A stretch of 7,529 bases of DNA. It comes from Flavobacteriaceae bacterium. GTDB taxonomy: Bacteria; Bacteroidota; Bacteroidia; Flavobacteriales; Flavobacteriaceae. The stretch is from assembly GCA_030590765.1 (NCBI GenBank), contig JAUVCP010000093.1, forward strand, positions 1 to 7,529, written 5' to 3'. Both the position numbers and the translations under genes were made by a program. Below, piece by piece: positions 1 to 7,275 of the stretch. How positions within the stretch are numbered: the first letter of the stretch is position 1; each line of letters opens with the position of its first letter. Below the pieces are notes generated by a model that was not told the DNA's origin, ran no database searches, and was given only the letters and a program-made list of their open reading frames with translations.

Positions 1-2
1 AT

Positions 3-1061
3 AATGATAAAAACGGATCCATTGGAATAAGTCCTCCTCCATATAGATCATGGAAATGGAATTCACTTGAAACAAGAATTGGTGGTCCGGATTTGATTAT
101 TCTTGAAAATAACCTGATGTTATGTGCAACCAGAGAATATTTGCCTGACTTTACTGAGCAGACCATTATTACTAAGGTAGATTCTGAAGGGAAAACCACA
201 AAATTGCTTACTCTCCCAAGTGGAGGTGATTGTAGTTATCCTGGATTATTAATGAAAGATAATATACTTTTTGTTTCCTATTATTCTTCTCATGAAGAAA
301 AAACAGCGATCTATCTGGCGAGAATTTCAAATCTTAAGAATACATTTGATAGTTTTGAAAGAGTGCAAGAACCCTTCGTTTCTTATGATAAAAATGGATA
401 TGTAGAACTATCGTGTCAAGACAAAGAAGCTGTGATTAAATTTACCTTAGACGGGAGTATTCCGTCTTTGGATAATGGTCACACCTATAAAGATCACTCT
501 GTAAAAGTTACCGGAACAACATTATTGCGAACCATTGCCATTAAAAATAAAGTTCCTTCCAGTAAAATAGTATCTAAATATGTAGGTTCAGATATTTTAC
601 AAGAGGCGATTCCTATAAATAGAAAATTGCAGAGTGGCTTGAATTATGATCATTTTAAAGGGAAAGTTAAACACACATTTGAGATATCAGATCTTCCAGA
701 AATAAAGTCAGGTAAAATTCCTAATATGAGCCTCTCTCTAAAAAACTTCAATGAAAATTATGCTTTTATTTATACCGGTTATATTAAAATTCCAAAAAAT
801 GGAGCCTATACTTTTTATTTAAGTTCAAATGATGGAAGTAGATTTTATTTAAATGATAAACTTGCTATAAACAATGACGGTGCACATAGCAACAGAGAGG
901 AATCTGTAAAACTAACATTAAACAAAGGATATCATAATTTGAAAGTTTACTATTATCAATTGGGAGGTGGTAGTAATTTAAAAATGGAATGGAGCAGTAG
1001 TGATTTTAAGAAACAAGAGATTCCAGATGTTGTATTGTTTTCTGATATTATCAAAAAGTAA
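3..1061 (+). CDS. Sialidase-like protein, C-terminal part, with chitobiase-C-like and PA14 domains (5' partial)
   Basis: The reading frame is open from the left edge (first full codon at 3), so a TTG at 93 is internal and the true start lies outside the window; 352 residues are visible. Residues about 1-115 contain GGPD and PSGGDCSYPG, then SYYSSHEEKTAIYLARI, which I recognise from sialidase/BNR-type beta-propeller proteins, here only the last blades. Residues about 123-196 (with LDGSIPS and LRTIAIK) resemble the chitobiase/hexosaminidase C-terminal or FN3-associated domain. Residues about 205-347 form a PA14 domain, with SNDGSRFYLND at 275-285 and a closing LKMEWSS; PA14 domains often bind carbohydrate. 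Probably an exported glycan-acting enzyme or binding protein, but the signal peptide and catalytic residues are off the window, so true sialidase activity is unproven. It ends at TAA 1059-1061, 90 bases before the next gene. Confidence 0.75.
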   Translation, partial: NDKNGSIGISPPPYRSWKWNSLETRIGGPDLIILENNLMLCATREYLPDFTEQTIITKVDSEGKTTKLLTLPSGGDCSYPGLLMKDNILFVSYYSSHEEKTAIYLARISNLKNTFDSFERVQEPFVSYDKNGYVELSCQDKEAVIKFTLDGSIPSLDNGHTYKDHSVKVTGTTLLRTIAIKNKVPSSKIVSKYVGSDILQEAIPINRKLQSGLNYDHFKGKVKHTFEISDLPEIKSGKIPNMSLSLKNFNENYAFIYTGYIKIPKNGAYTFYLSSNDGSRFYLNDKLAINNDGAHSNREESVKLTLNKGYHNLKVYYYQLGGGSNLKMEWSSSDFKKQEIPDVVLFSDIIKK

Positions 1062-1151
1062 AAGAGTAGTAGATATATCAATTTGTAATAAACTATATAA
1101 TTATGATTAAATATTTATGGAGTAATTTTAATCAGTATAAATTTTGACCCA

Positions 1152-3695
1152 ATGAAAGCATTTAAAAGAATAAGTATTATTTTATTAATCAGTTTATTGT
1201 TTGTTCAATGCTCTAATAAAAATAGCGAAAAAACGGCTAAAAATATAATGAAAGTCGGTCAACAACCCGATGGTAGTATTTTGGTTCCAACAAATCAATT
1301 ACTCAGACCTGCAGGGTTTCAAATACAATTTCACGGAAGACCTGTTGATCTGGCATTAAGTCCGGATGGAAAATGGATGGCGGTTCTCAATAAAAATTAT
1401 CTGGAATTAATACATGTAAATGACAGGACAATTTTTCAAAGATTGGAGATTAAAAAAGGGGGATCCTACATTGGAGTGACTTTTTCAGAAGATGGAAGAA
1501 AGATCTATGTAAGCCAATCAAGAAATCATATTTTTATAGCAGAAATGAATGACAACAATGTATTAAACTGGTCAGATGAGATAAAATTTCCTGAAGCTAA
1601 AGTTGGAGGGCACCCAGTTCCTGGAGGGATTATTTTAGATAAAAAGGATGACAAATTATATACCACTTTAAATAGAAGTAACTCTTTGGCTATAGTACAG
1701 TTATCCGATAAATCGATAAAAGAAATACCCGTCGGTATTGCCCCATATGAGTTAGTACTTTACTCTTCGCAAAAAGCTTATGTGAGCAATTGGGGTGGTA
1801 GAATTCCAAAAGAGGGTGAGATAACTTATAAAACTTCTGGTAGTGATATTTTAGTTGATCAAAAAACGGGTATTGCCAAAAACGGAACCGTATCAGTTGT
1901 TGATCTTTCTAAAGGAATGGAAATTAAAAGTATTGAAGTAGGATTGCATCCGGGTGATATGGTTCTAAGTCCAGATAAAAAACAGCTCTATGTTGCCTGT
2001 GCCAATAGCGATATAGTTTCTGTAATTGATACGGAAACAGATAAAGTTGTAAAAGAAATATCAGTTCATTTCACTCAGGGATTGCCATTTGGAAGTGCTC
2101 CCAATGCATTGGAAATATCAAAAGACGGAAAATTACTATATATAGCTAATGGGACAGATAATGCTGTTTGTGTAATAGATTTGAAAAATGATGATAAATT
2201 ACTTGGTTTTATTCCAACAGGTTGGTACCCAGGGGCTGTTCTTTTAGATCAAAAGGAAGAATTTCTTTTTGTAGCTAATACCAAAGGGATTGGTTCAAGA
2301 AATTTGCGAGCAGATAGACCGGGTTATAACACACATGGCCATATGGGAACTATTTCTGTTATTCCAGTTCCTCACAAAAAGCAACTGGAGGATATGACAA
2401 AAATTGTAAAAGAGAATAATTCATATGCTCAGTTATTGGAGGAGATCAATAAAAAAGAAACAAATGCTAAGAAAGTTGCTGTTCCACATTCTCCTGGCCA
2501 AAAATCACATTTTAAACATGTTATCTATATTATTAAAGAAAACAGGACTTATGATCAGGTCTTTGGTGATATGCCACAAGGAAATGGTGATTCAACTTTG
2601 GTTCATTTCGGCAGAGAAGTGACTCCAAACCACCATGCTCTTGCTGAGGAATTTATTCTTCTGGATAATTATTATTGTAGTGGTGTACTAAGTGCAGATG
2701 GTCATCAATGGACAGATGAAGCCTATGTTACTGATTATATTGAAAAATTCTTTGGTGGTTTTCCAAGGAGCTATCCCTATGACGGAGGAGATCCTTTGGC
2801 CTATTCTCCTACCGGTTTTATTTGGGATAATGTATTAAAACATGGATTGACCTATCGCAATTATGGTGAGTTTGTTGATGCAAATATCGATCCTGGTAAG
2901 ATGACTTTTACAGAAATGTATAAAGATTTTAAGGAAGGAACCGGAAAAGTTAAAATTCGTGCAAAGAATAATTTACCTCAAATGGAGCCTTACACCTGTC
3001 CTACTTATATCGGATTTCCGAACAAGATTTCTGATCAATACAGAGCAGCAGAATTTATCAAAGAGTTAAATGATTTTGAGAAGAACGATAATTTGCCAAA
3101 CTTTATCATTTTGTTACTTCCTAACGATCATACATCTGGAACAAAACCAGGATTACCTACTCCGGAAGCAGCAGTTGATGATAATGATCTTGCATTAGGA
3201 AAGATTGTCGAAGCAATTTCTAACAGTAAATTTTGGAAGGAAACCTGTATTTTTGTTACAGAAGATGATCCACAGGCAGGATTGGATCATGTGGATGGTC
3301 ACAGAACGGTTGGAATGGTGATCAGTCCGTATACCAAACGAAAAGAAGTAGTTTCTACTTATTATTCACAGATCAATATGTTTCGAACCATGGAAAATAT
3401 TCTTGGAATTCCACCTTTGAATAAGTTCGATCTTACGGCAGGAGTTATGTCAGATTGTTTTACAGAAAAAGCAGATTTCACTCCCTTTAAAGCGATACCA
3501 AACAACATTCCTTTGGATCAGATTAATCCTGAATTACTCAGCCTTTCGGGAGATGAATTATTCTGGGCAAAAAAATCGATGGAGCAGGACTTGGATGAGT
3601 TAGATCGGATAGATGAAGATACCTTTAACAGAATTATCTGGCATGCTGTGAAAGGATATAATGTTCCTTATCCGGTTTTAAAAAATGAAATGTAA
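1152..3695 (+). CDS. Lipoprotein: YncE-like beta-propeller fused to alkaline-phosphatase-superfamily phosphoesterase
   Basis: 847 residues. The N-terminus has two basic residues, a hydrophobic stretch and the lipobox LFVQC, so Cys20 should be lipidated and the protein membrane-anchored outside the cytoplasm. Residues about 55-405 are YVTN/YncE-type propeller blades (SPDGKWMAV, SPDKKQLYVACANSD, SKDGKLLYIANGTDN). Residues about 453-770 are a phosphoesterase domain of the phospholipase C/acid phosphatase type: KENRTYDQ at 462-469 (likely metal-binding E/N and Thr466 nucleophile), GHQWTDE at 517-523, NDHT at 658-661, and a metal-ligand cluster EDDPQ...DHVDGHR at 704-718. Essential-looking motifs are all present, so it is probably active on a phosphate mono- or diester; the substrate is unknown. 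This propeller-phosphatase fusion is a recurrent bacterial architecture. No alternative upstream in-frame ATG exists. The gene directly abuts the oxidoreductase gene, suggesting co-transcription. Confidence 0.88.
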   Translation: MKAFKRISIILLISLLFVQCSNKNSEKTAKNIMKVGQQPDGSILVPTNQLLRPAGFQIQFHGRPVDLALSPDGKWMAVLNKNYLELIHVNDRTIFQRLEIKKGGSYIGVTFSEDGRKIYVSQSRNHIFIAEMNDNNVLNWSDEIKFPEAKVGGHPVPGGIILDKKDDKLYTTLNRSNSLAIVQLSDKSIKEIPVGIAPYELVLYSSQKAYVSNWGGRIPKEGEITYKTSGSDILVDQKTGIAKNGTVSVVDLSKGMEIKSIEVGLHPGDMVLSPDKKQLYVACANSDIVSVIDTETDKVVKEISVHFTQGLPFGSAPNALEISKDGKLLYIANGTDNAVCVIDLKNDDKLLGFIPTGWYPGAVLLDQKEEFLFVANTKGIGSRNLRADRPGYNTHGHMGTISVIPVPHKKQLEDMTKIVKENNSYAQLLEEINKKETNAKKVAVPHSPGQKSHFKHVIYIIKENRTYDQVFGDMPQGNGDSTLVHFGREVTPNHHALAEEFILLDNYYCSGVLSADGHQWTDEAYVTDYIEKFFGGFPRSYPYDGGDPLAYSPTGFIWDNVLKHGLTYRNYGEFVDANIDPGKMTFTEMYKDFKEGTGKVKIRAKNNLPQMEPYTCPTYIGFPNKISDQYRAAEFIKELNDFEKNDNLPNFIILLLPNDHTSGTKPGLPTPEAAVDDNDLALGKIVEAISNSKFWKETCIFVTEDDPQAGLDHVDGHRTVGMVISPYTKRKEVVSTYYSQINMFRTMENILGIPPLNKFDLTAGVMSDCFTEKADFTPFKAIPNNIPLDQINPELLSLSGDELFWAKKSMEQDLDELDRIDEDTFNRIIWHAVKGYNVPYPVLKNEM

Positions 3696-3702
3696 TATAA
3701 AA

Positions 3703-4704
3703 ATGGAAAACAAAATTAAATGGGGAATCATCAGTACAGGTCATATTTCCAATAAATTTGCAAATGCTTTAAAAATGCTACCCAATGCTGAATTGCTTGC
3801 AGTTGCTTCAAGAACTAAGGGAAAGGCATCAGAGTTTGCTAAAAAATATGATATTCCCAGGGCGTATGCAAGTTATGCGGAGCTGGCAAATGATCCGGAT
3901 ATTGATGTTGTTTATATAGGAACACCACATACTTTTCATTTGGAAAATAGTGCTATGTGTATGCGAAAAGGAAAAGCCGTTTTATGTGAAAAAGCCTTAA
4001 CGATTAATGCAGAAGAGGCTAAAGAGATGGTTAGAATTGCCCGCGAGGAAAATGTTTTCTTAATGGAAGCAATGATACCAAGGCATATTCCCTTGTTAAA
4101 GAAAGTTTTAAAATGGATAAAAGAAGGAAGAATTGGTGAGGTTCGTATGTTAAAAGCATCCAGATGTGCACACGGAATTTTCCCGAAAGGGGCAAGGCAA
4201 TTGAATCCTGAATTGGGTGGAGGAAGTCTTTTAGATGTTGGAGTTTACGTTATTTCATTTGCATCTATGATCTTTAATAAACCTCCGGTGGAAGTAGCTG
4301 GTTTAAGTCATATTGGAGATTTGGGATCCGATGAACAAGGAGTTGCTATTTTAAAATATGATCAGGGTGAAATTGCAGATCTTTCTTTCGCTTTAAGGAC
4401 CAATGCGGTTGATGAAGCTTATATTTTGGGAACAGAAGGTTATATTAAAATTGATGATCTTTTTGCAGTCCCCACAAAAATTACTTTAGTGATTAATCAA
4501 AAAGAAGTGGATATTATAGAAGAACCTATTATTGGTAATGCATTGAATTATGAAGCCGAAGAAGTAATGAGGTGTTTAAAAGAAGGCTTAAAGGAATCTC
4601 CATTTATGCCTTTGGATGAGTCTATTCAAATTATGGAGATCATGGATCAAATTAGAAAACCATGGGGTTTAAAATATTCAAATGATAAAAAACAAAACAA
4701 TTAA
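3703..4704 (+). CDS. Gfo/Idh/MocA family NAD(P)-dependent oxidoreductase
   Basis: 333 residues from the chosen start. The Rossmann nucleotide-binding loop GIISTGHI lies at 8-15, the family's catalytic-lysine motif appears as CEKA at 95-98 (Lys97; many relatives have EKP), and GGGSLLDVGVY at 172-182 supplies the Asp178 typical of the substrate site. These are hallmarks of the dihydrodiol-dehydrogenase-like branch that oxidises or reduces sugar-type hydroxyl/keto groups. There is no signal peptide, so it should be cytoplasmic. An in-frame ATG at 3685 would add six residues and overlap the upstream gene's end by 11 bases. I prefer the ATG at 3703, because the family normally begins with a short MxNKIKWGII-type leader, it follows the upstream stop by 7 bases, and it has an A-rich TATAAAA leader. 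Next to a 3-keto-disaccharide hydrolase, a role in sugar C3 oxidation or reduction is a reasonable inference, not shown. Confidence 0.9.
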   Translation: MENKIKWGIISTGHISNKFANALKMLPNAELLAVASRTKGKASEFAKKYDIPRAYASYAELANDPDIDVVYIGTPHTFHLENSAMCMRKGKAVLCEKALTINAEEAKEMVRIAREENVFLMEAMIPRHIPLLKKVLKWIKEGRIGEVRMLKASRCAHGIFPKGARQLNPELGGGSLLDVGVYVISFASMIFNKPPVEVAGLSHIGDLGSDEQGVAILKYDQGEIADLSFALRTNAVDEAYILGTEGYIKIDDLFAVPTKITLVINQKEVDIIEEPIIGNALNYEAEEVMRCLKEGLKESPFMPLDESIQIMEIMDQIRKPWGLKYSNDKKQNN

Positions 4705-4710
4705 TTTTCT

Positions 4711-4874
4711 ATAAAGATTAAAAGAACACTATTTAATTTATTCTTATTTTTTACAAGTTTGAGCTTTGCACAGCAAACAGAGAAAGTATTTCTTTCAGGG
4801 ATAGATGTAGATGCTCCGGTGGATTGGGAACTTATTCAGGTACTCTTTATTTTTACTTTGGAACGCCTGAATAA
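4711..4874 (+). pseudogene. Remnant of a secreted glycosidase-like gene (lost start codon, internal deletion)
   Basis: Six bases after the oxidoreductase stop, a frame at 4711-4830 reads I-KIKRTLFNLFLFFTSLSFA, then QQTEKVFLSGIDVDAPVDWE. This is a textbook signal peptide (basic start, hydrophobic core, SFA|QQ cleavage) followed by the beginning of a mature protein. The expected start codon at 4711 reads ATA, one change from ATG. The VFLSGIDVDAPVDWE segment recalls the N-terminus of GH2-type beta-galactosidase-like enzymes (from memory, tentative). After GAA 4828-4830 the similarity stops. The same frame runs on to TGA 4885-4887 with unconvincing residues, whereas the neighbouring frame from 4827 reads GTYSGTLYFYFGTPE and ends at TAA 4872-4874, plausibly the original C-terminus. 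The simplest reading is a large internal deletion joining both gene ends out of frame, possibly at a short GGAA repeat. An expressed small secreted peptide from the ATT at 4717 is less likely. Confidence 0.62.
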
Positions 4875-4886
4875 TTTGAATATTTG
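4857..4886 (+). promoter_or_regulatory. Possible Bacteroidota-type promoter for the DUF1080 gene
   Basis: TTTG at 4857-4860, an 18-base spacer and AATATTTG at 4879-4886 resemble the Bacteroidota consensus TTTG/TAnnTTTG (five of six fixed positions in the -7 element). A transcript start near 4893 would give a leader of about 35 bases before the ATG at 4928. In DNA this AT-rich such matches arise by chance. If real, it overlaps the decayed gene's tail and lets the downstream gene be transcribed independently. Confidence 0.22.
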
Positions 4887-4927
4887 AAACTGTTAGAGCA
4901 TAATATTAATCATTTAAATATAAAACA

Positions 4928-5668
4928 ATGAAATCATTAAGTTTAAAAATTAACAAGATTGAAATTCCATTTTTACTTGCAATAATTGCTGTATTGATTT
5001 TCCCATTTCACTCTTTTGGACAAAACACAAATTTGGGACCAGCTCCAAAAGTTATTACTCCTGGTTTAGTCACCACTCCACCATCGGATGCAATAGTATT
5101 ATTTGATGGAACAAATTTTGATGCATGGGAAAGTACCAAAGGAGGTGGTGTAAAATGGGATCTTAAAAAAGGTATCATGACCGTCGTTCCAGGCACTTAT
5201 GATATTATGACCAAAAAATCTTTTGGAGATTGTCAGTTGCATATTGAGTGGAGGAGCCCTGCAATTGTTGTTGGTGAATCTCAAAACAGAGGAAACAGTG
5301 GTATATTTTTACAAAGAAAATACGAAGTACAGGTCTTAGATTCCTATAATAGTGAAACTTATATCGATGGACAGGCAGGAAGTATTTATAAACAACATGT
5401 GCCTTTGGTAAATGCCTGTTTGCCTCCGGGTGAATGGCAAACTTATGATATTATTTTTAATGTTCCGGTTTTTAATGATAATGGGACATTGAATTCACCG
5501 GCTTATTTAACCGTATTGCAAAATGGTGTTTTGATCCAAAATCATGTAGAATTAAAAGGTAAAACTTCAGGAGAGGCGATTTATGAAAAGCATGGTAAAT
5601 TACCTCTTTCCTTACAGGATCACAGATGCTTGGTGAGTTATAGAAATATTTGGATACGTGAATTATAA
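4928..5668 (+). CDS. Exported 3-keto-disaccharide hydrolase (DUF1080) domain protein
   Basis: 246 residues. The first 31 or so form a signal peptide (KINK, hydrophobic core FLLAIIAVLIF, likely cleavage at SFG|QN); there is no Cys at the site, so it should be soluble in the periplasm or secreted. A Pro-rich linker follows, then one DUF1080 domain at about 55-246. Its recognisable signatures are VLFDGTNFDAWE (57-68), the NSGIFLQ strand (123-129) followed by YEVQVLDSY (132-140), AGSIYKQHVPLVNAC (150-164), GEWQTYDI (168-175) and the terminal LQDHR...YRNIWIREL. The fold is a concanavalin-like sandwich. Characterised relatives cleave 3-keto-glycosides by elimination/hydration after a dehydrogenase has oxidised the C3 hydroxyl, and many others are uncharacterised. 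The upstream Gfo/Idh/MocA gene fits this scheme, although that enzyme appears cytoplasmic and this one exported. Length and motifs indicate an intact gene. An A-rich TATAAAACA leader precedes the ATG. Confidence 0.9.
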   Translation: MKSLSLKINKIEIPFLLAIIAVLIFPFHSFGQNTNLGPAPKVITPGLVTTPPSDAIVLFDGTNFDAWESTKGGGVKWDLKKGIMTVVPGTYDIMTKKSFGDCQLHIEWRSPAIVVGESQNRGNSGIFLQRKYEVQVLDSYNSETYIDGQAGSIYKQHVPLVNACLPPGEWQTYDIIFNVPVFNDNGTLNSPAYLTVLQNGVLIQNHVELKGKTSGEAIYEKHGKLPLSLQDHRCLVSYRNIWIREL

Positions 5669-5723
5669 GTATAAATACCTGGTTTTCTGGGTTAATAATT
5701 AATGCAATATGAGTAATTTAATA

Positions 5724-5755
5724 TTTGCATATTGTAATAGAGTGTTATTCCTTTG
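5724..5755 (+). promoter_or_regulatory. Possible Bacteroidota-type promoter for the PHP membrane protein gene
   Basis: TTTG at 5724-5727, a 20-base spacer and TTCCTTTG at 5748-5755 match the Bacteroidota -33/-7 pattern TTTG/TAnnTTTG at all but one fixed position, 44 bases before the chosen ATG at 5800. It lies in the 131-base gap after the DUF1080 gene, one of the larger gaps here. This is pattern matching only. Confidence 0.28.
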
Positions 5756-5799
5756 AGAGAGAAATAATTATTGATATTTGTAAGTGTAAATTAATAAAA

Positions 5800-7263
5800 A
5801 TGATGAAATTAACTAATTTTTCAAAATTAATTATAGCGGTTATTGTATTATTGATAATTGTTCTTTCTACTCTCCTACATTTTTCAATACAAATCATTGA
5901 TGCACTAACATTAGAAGCTTTACCTGATTTTGATATTCATATATCTATTTGGAGAATCCTAATAGAACCTGTTATGGGTATTTTACTCTTTTTTAACCGA
6001 TCTACCTATGCAATTGAAGAGAATGAATTCGTGCTTTACTGGGTTTTGATCTTCTTTGTGATTTACAGTTTGATTAGAATTTTTACGATTAAGAATAAAC
6101 AAAAAAGAAAAAAAATAATCATTTCTCAATTAGTTAATTTACCAATTGTAATAGGCTTATGGTTTACCTATTTTGTTGTGATCTTATTTTTGAGTAGATT
6201 TTTTCCAAATAATACCATTGTAAATAACTCTACCGATTCCATTTTAGTAACCACACATGCACATACTGAATTTAGTCATGATGGTTTGATATCACAAGAA
6301 AATCTATGGAAATGGCATAAGTATAACAACTTCGATGCATTTTTTATTACCGATCACAATAATCATAGTAAAACGCTGGATTTTGTAAATGAGCAAAGAA
6401 AAGGTATGTTTTCAATAGAGCCTTTGGTTATGTGTGGAGAAGAGTTTTCAGGAACTAATCACCTAAGTTTGCTGGGATTAAAAAGAAAATTTGATACAAA
6501 AAAATATTCAGATGAAAGAGTAATTGATTCCGTAAGGGCTAACGGAGGAGCTGTACTTGTAAATCACTGGTACGACGGAGAACATAAAACTTTAGATTAT
6601 TATAAAAATCTTGGTGTTGATGGTTTTGAAATAGAAAATTCAGCTACCGAACGAAGTTATGATAGATCGATATATGATATGGTCAAGAAGTATTGTGAGG
6701 GTAATAATCTGATCATGAATGGTGGTTTGGATTTTCATGGTTATGGTAATGTTTGTTCTATATGGAATGCTATGCAAATACCTGGATGGCATAAATTAGA
6801 TCCGTCAGAAAAAGAGGAAGCTATTTTAAATGTGATAAAATCTCGTGATCAAAGTAAATTAAAAGTGTTGCTATATAACGACAGACCTTATTATACAAAT
6901 GATTATTTATTTTGGAGTCCAATAACTACTTTTTTTAATTATTTCAGAACACTGAATTTTTATCAGGTGTTGTCTTGGATCTTTTGGATTCTATTGATAG
7001 TTTTTATAAAAGTAAAAATAGTCAGTTCTGCCGTTTTGGAGGAACGTTTTTCTTCCAATAGAATTGTCCCTTTACTAGGGGTTTTAGGTGCCTTATTTAT
7101 GTTGGTTTTAGGAGGGGTTTATTATGCTAAAATAGCGGAGCTGGTGGGTACAACAAATGATATTTTTGTAGAATACAGTACAATTCTTTTTTATGCAGGC
7201 TCTGCATTCTTCATTTATACTTTGATGGTTGCTTATTATAGAATTATAAAAAACCAAAAATAA
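5800..7263 (+). CDS. Membrane-bound CehA/McbA-type PHP metallohydrolase
   Basis: 487 residues from the ATG at 5800. The frame is open back to a TTG at 5725, but the intervening 25 residues look non-coding, while AATAAAA-ATG and a MMKLTNFSK + hydrophobic start are typical. Transmembrane segments are likely near 10-31, 77-95, 114-135, 390-405, 422-446 and 462-483. Basic clusters (KNKQKRKKK between helices 2 and 3, KVK after helix 4, the RIIKNQK tail) place the connecting loops inside, so the domain at about 145-385 should face the periplasm. That domain is a PHP/CehA fold with a complete metal site: HAH at 153-155, HD at 160-161, TDHN at 184-187, GEE at 213-215, H221, NH at 255-256 and DFH at 311-313. 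Family members hydrolyse esters, carbamates or phosphoesters; the substrate here is unknown. It ends 12 bases before the GH31-like gene. Confidence 0.85.
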   Translation: MMKLTNFSKLIIAVIVLLIIVLSTLLHFSIQIIDALTLEALPDFDIHISIWRILIEPVMGILLFFNRSTYAIEENEFVLYWVLIFFVIYSLIRIFTIKNKQKRKKIIISQLVNLPIVIGLWFTYFVVILFLSRFFPNNTIVNNSTDSILVTTHAHTEFSHDGLISQENLWKWHKYNNFDAFFITDHNNHSKTLDFVNEQRKGMFSIEPLVMCGEEFSGTNHLSLLGLKRKFDTKKYSDERVIDSVRANGGAVLVNHWYDGEHKTLDYYKNLGVDGFEIENSATERSYDRSIYDMVKKYCEGNNLIMNGGLDFHGYGNVCSIWNAMQIPGWHKLDPSEKEEAILNVIKSRDQSKLKVLLYNDRPYYTNDYLFWSPITTFFNYFRTLNFYQVLSWIFWILLIVFIKVKIVSSAVLEERFSSNRIVPLLGVLGALFMLVLGGVYYAKIAELVGTTNDIFVEYSTILFYAGSAFFIYTLMVAYYRIIKNQK

Positions 7264-7275
7264 AATAATTTTCCA

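Noticed and set aside
93..95. TTG as the start of the first gene
   Set aside because: The frame stays open and sialidase-like (TRIGGPD just before it) back to the window edge, so the gene is truncated by the window and does not start here.
1082..1130. Promoter before the phosphoesterase gene (TTTG at 1082, TATTTATG at 1112, TAATTTTA at 1123)
   Set aside because: Spacings (26 bases or more) or the -7 matches are poor; the 90-base gap is simply AT-rich and I see no convincing signal in it.
2425..2622. Small + strand open frame inside the phosphoesterase gene
   Set aside because: It lies wholly within a well-supported coding region in another frame and its product has low-complexity K/L/I composition with no recognisable motif.
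3685..3702. Upstream ATG for the oxidoreductase overlapping the phosphoesterase gene's end
   Set aside because: The six extra residues (MKCNIK) do not look like the family's N-terminus, and the ATG at 3703 gives the usual length and spacing; not excluded experimentally.
5008..5284. Two overlapping - strand open frames opposite the DUF1080 gene
   Set aside because: They are antisense to a strongly conserved domain and encode nothing recognisable.
5678..5702. Possible terminator after the DUF1080 gene (ACCT...GGGT) and the TTAAT-A-ATTAA palindrome
   Set aside because: The stem is only four pairs including a G-T pair with no T-tract after it, and the palindrome is pure A/T, expected by chance.
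5725..5799. N-terminal extension of the PHP protein from a TTG
   Set aside because: The 25 residues are AT-rich translated leader and would put a charged stretch before the first membrane helix; ATG 5800 has a better context.
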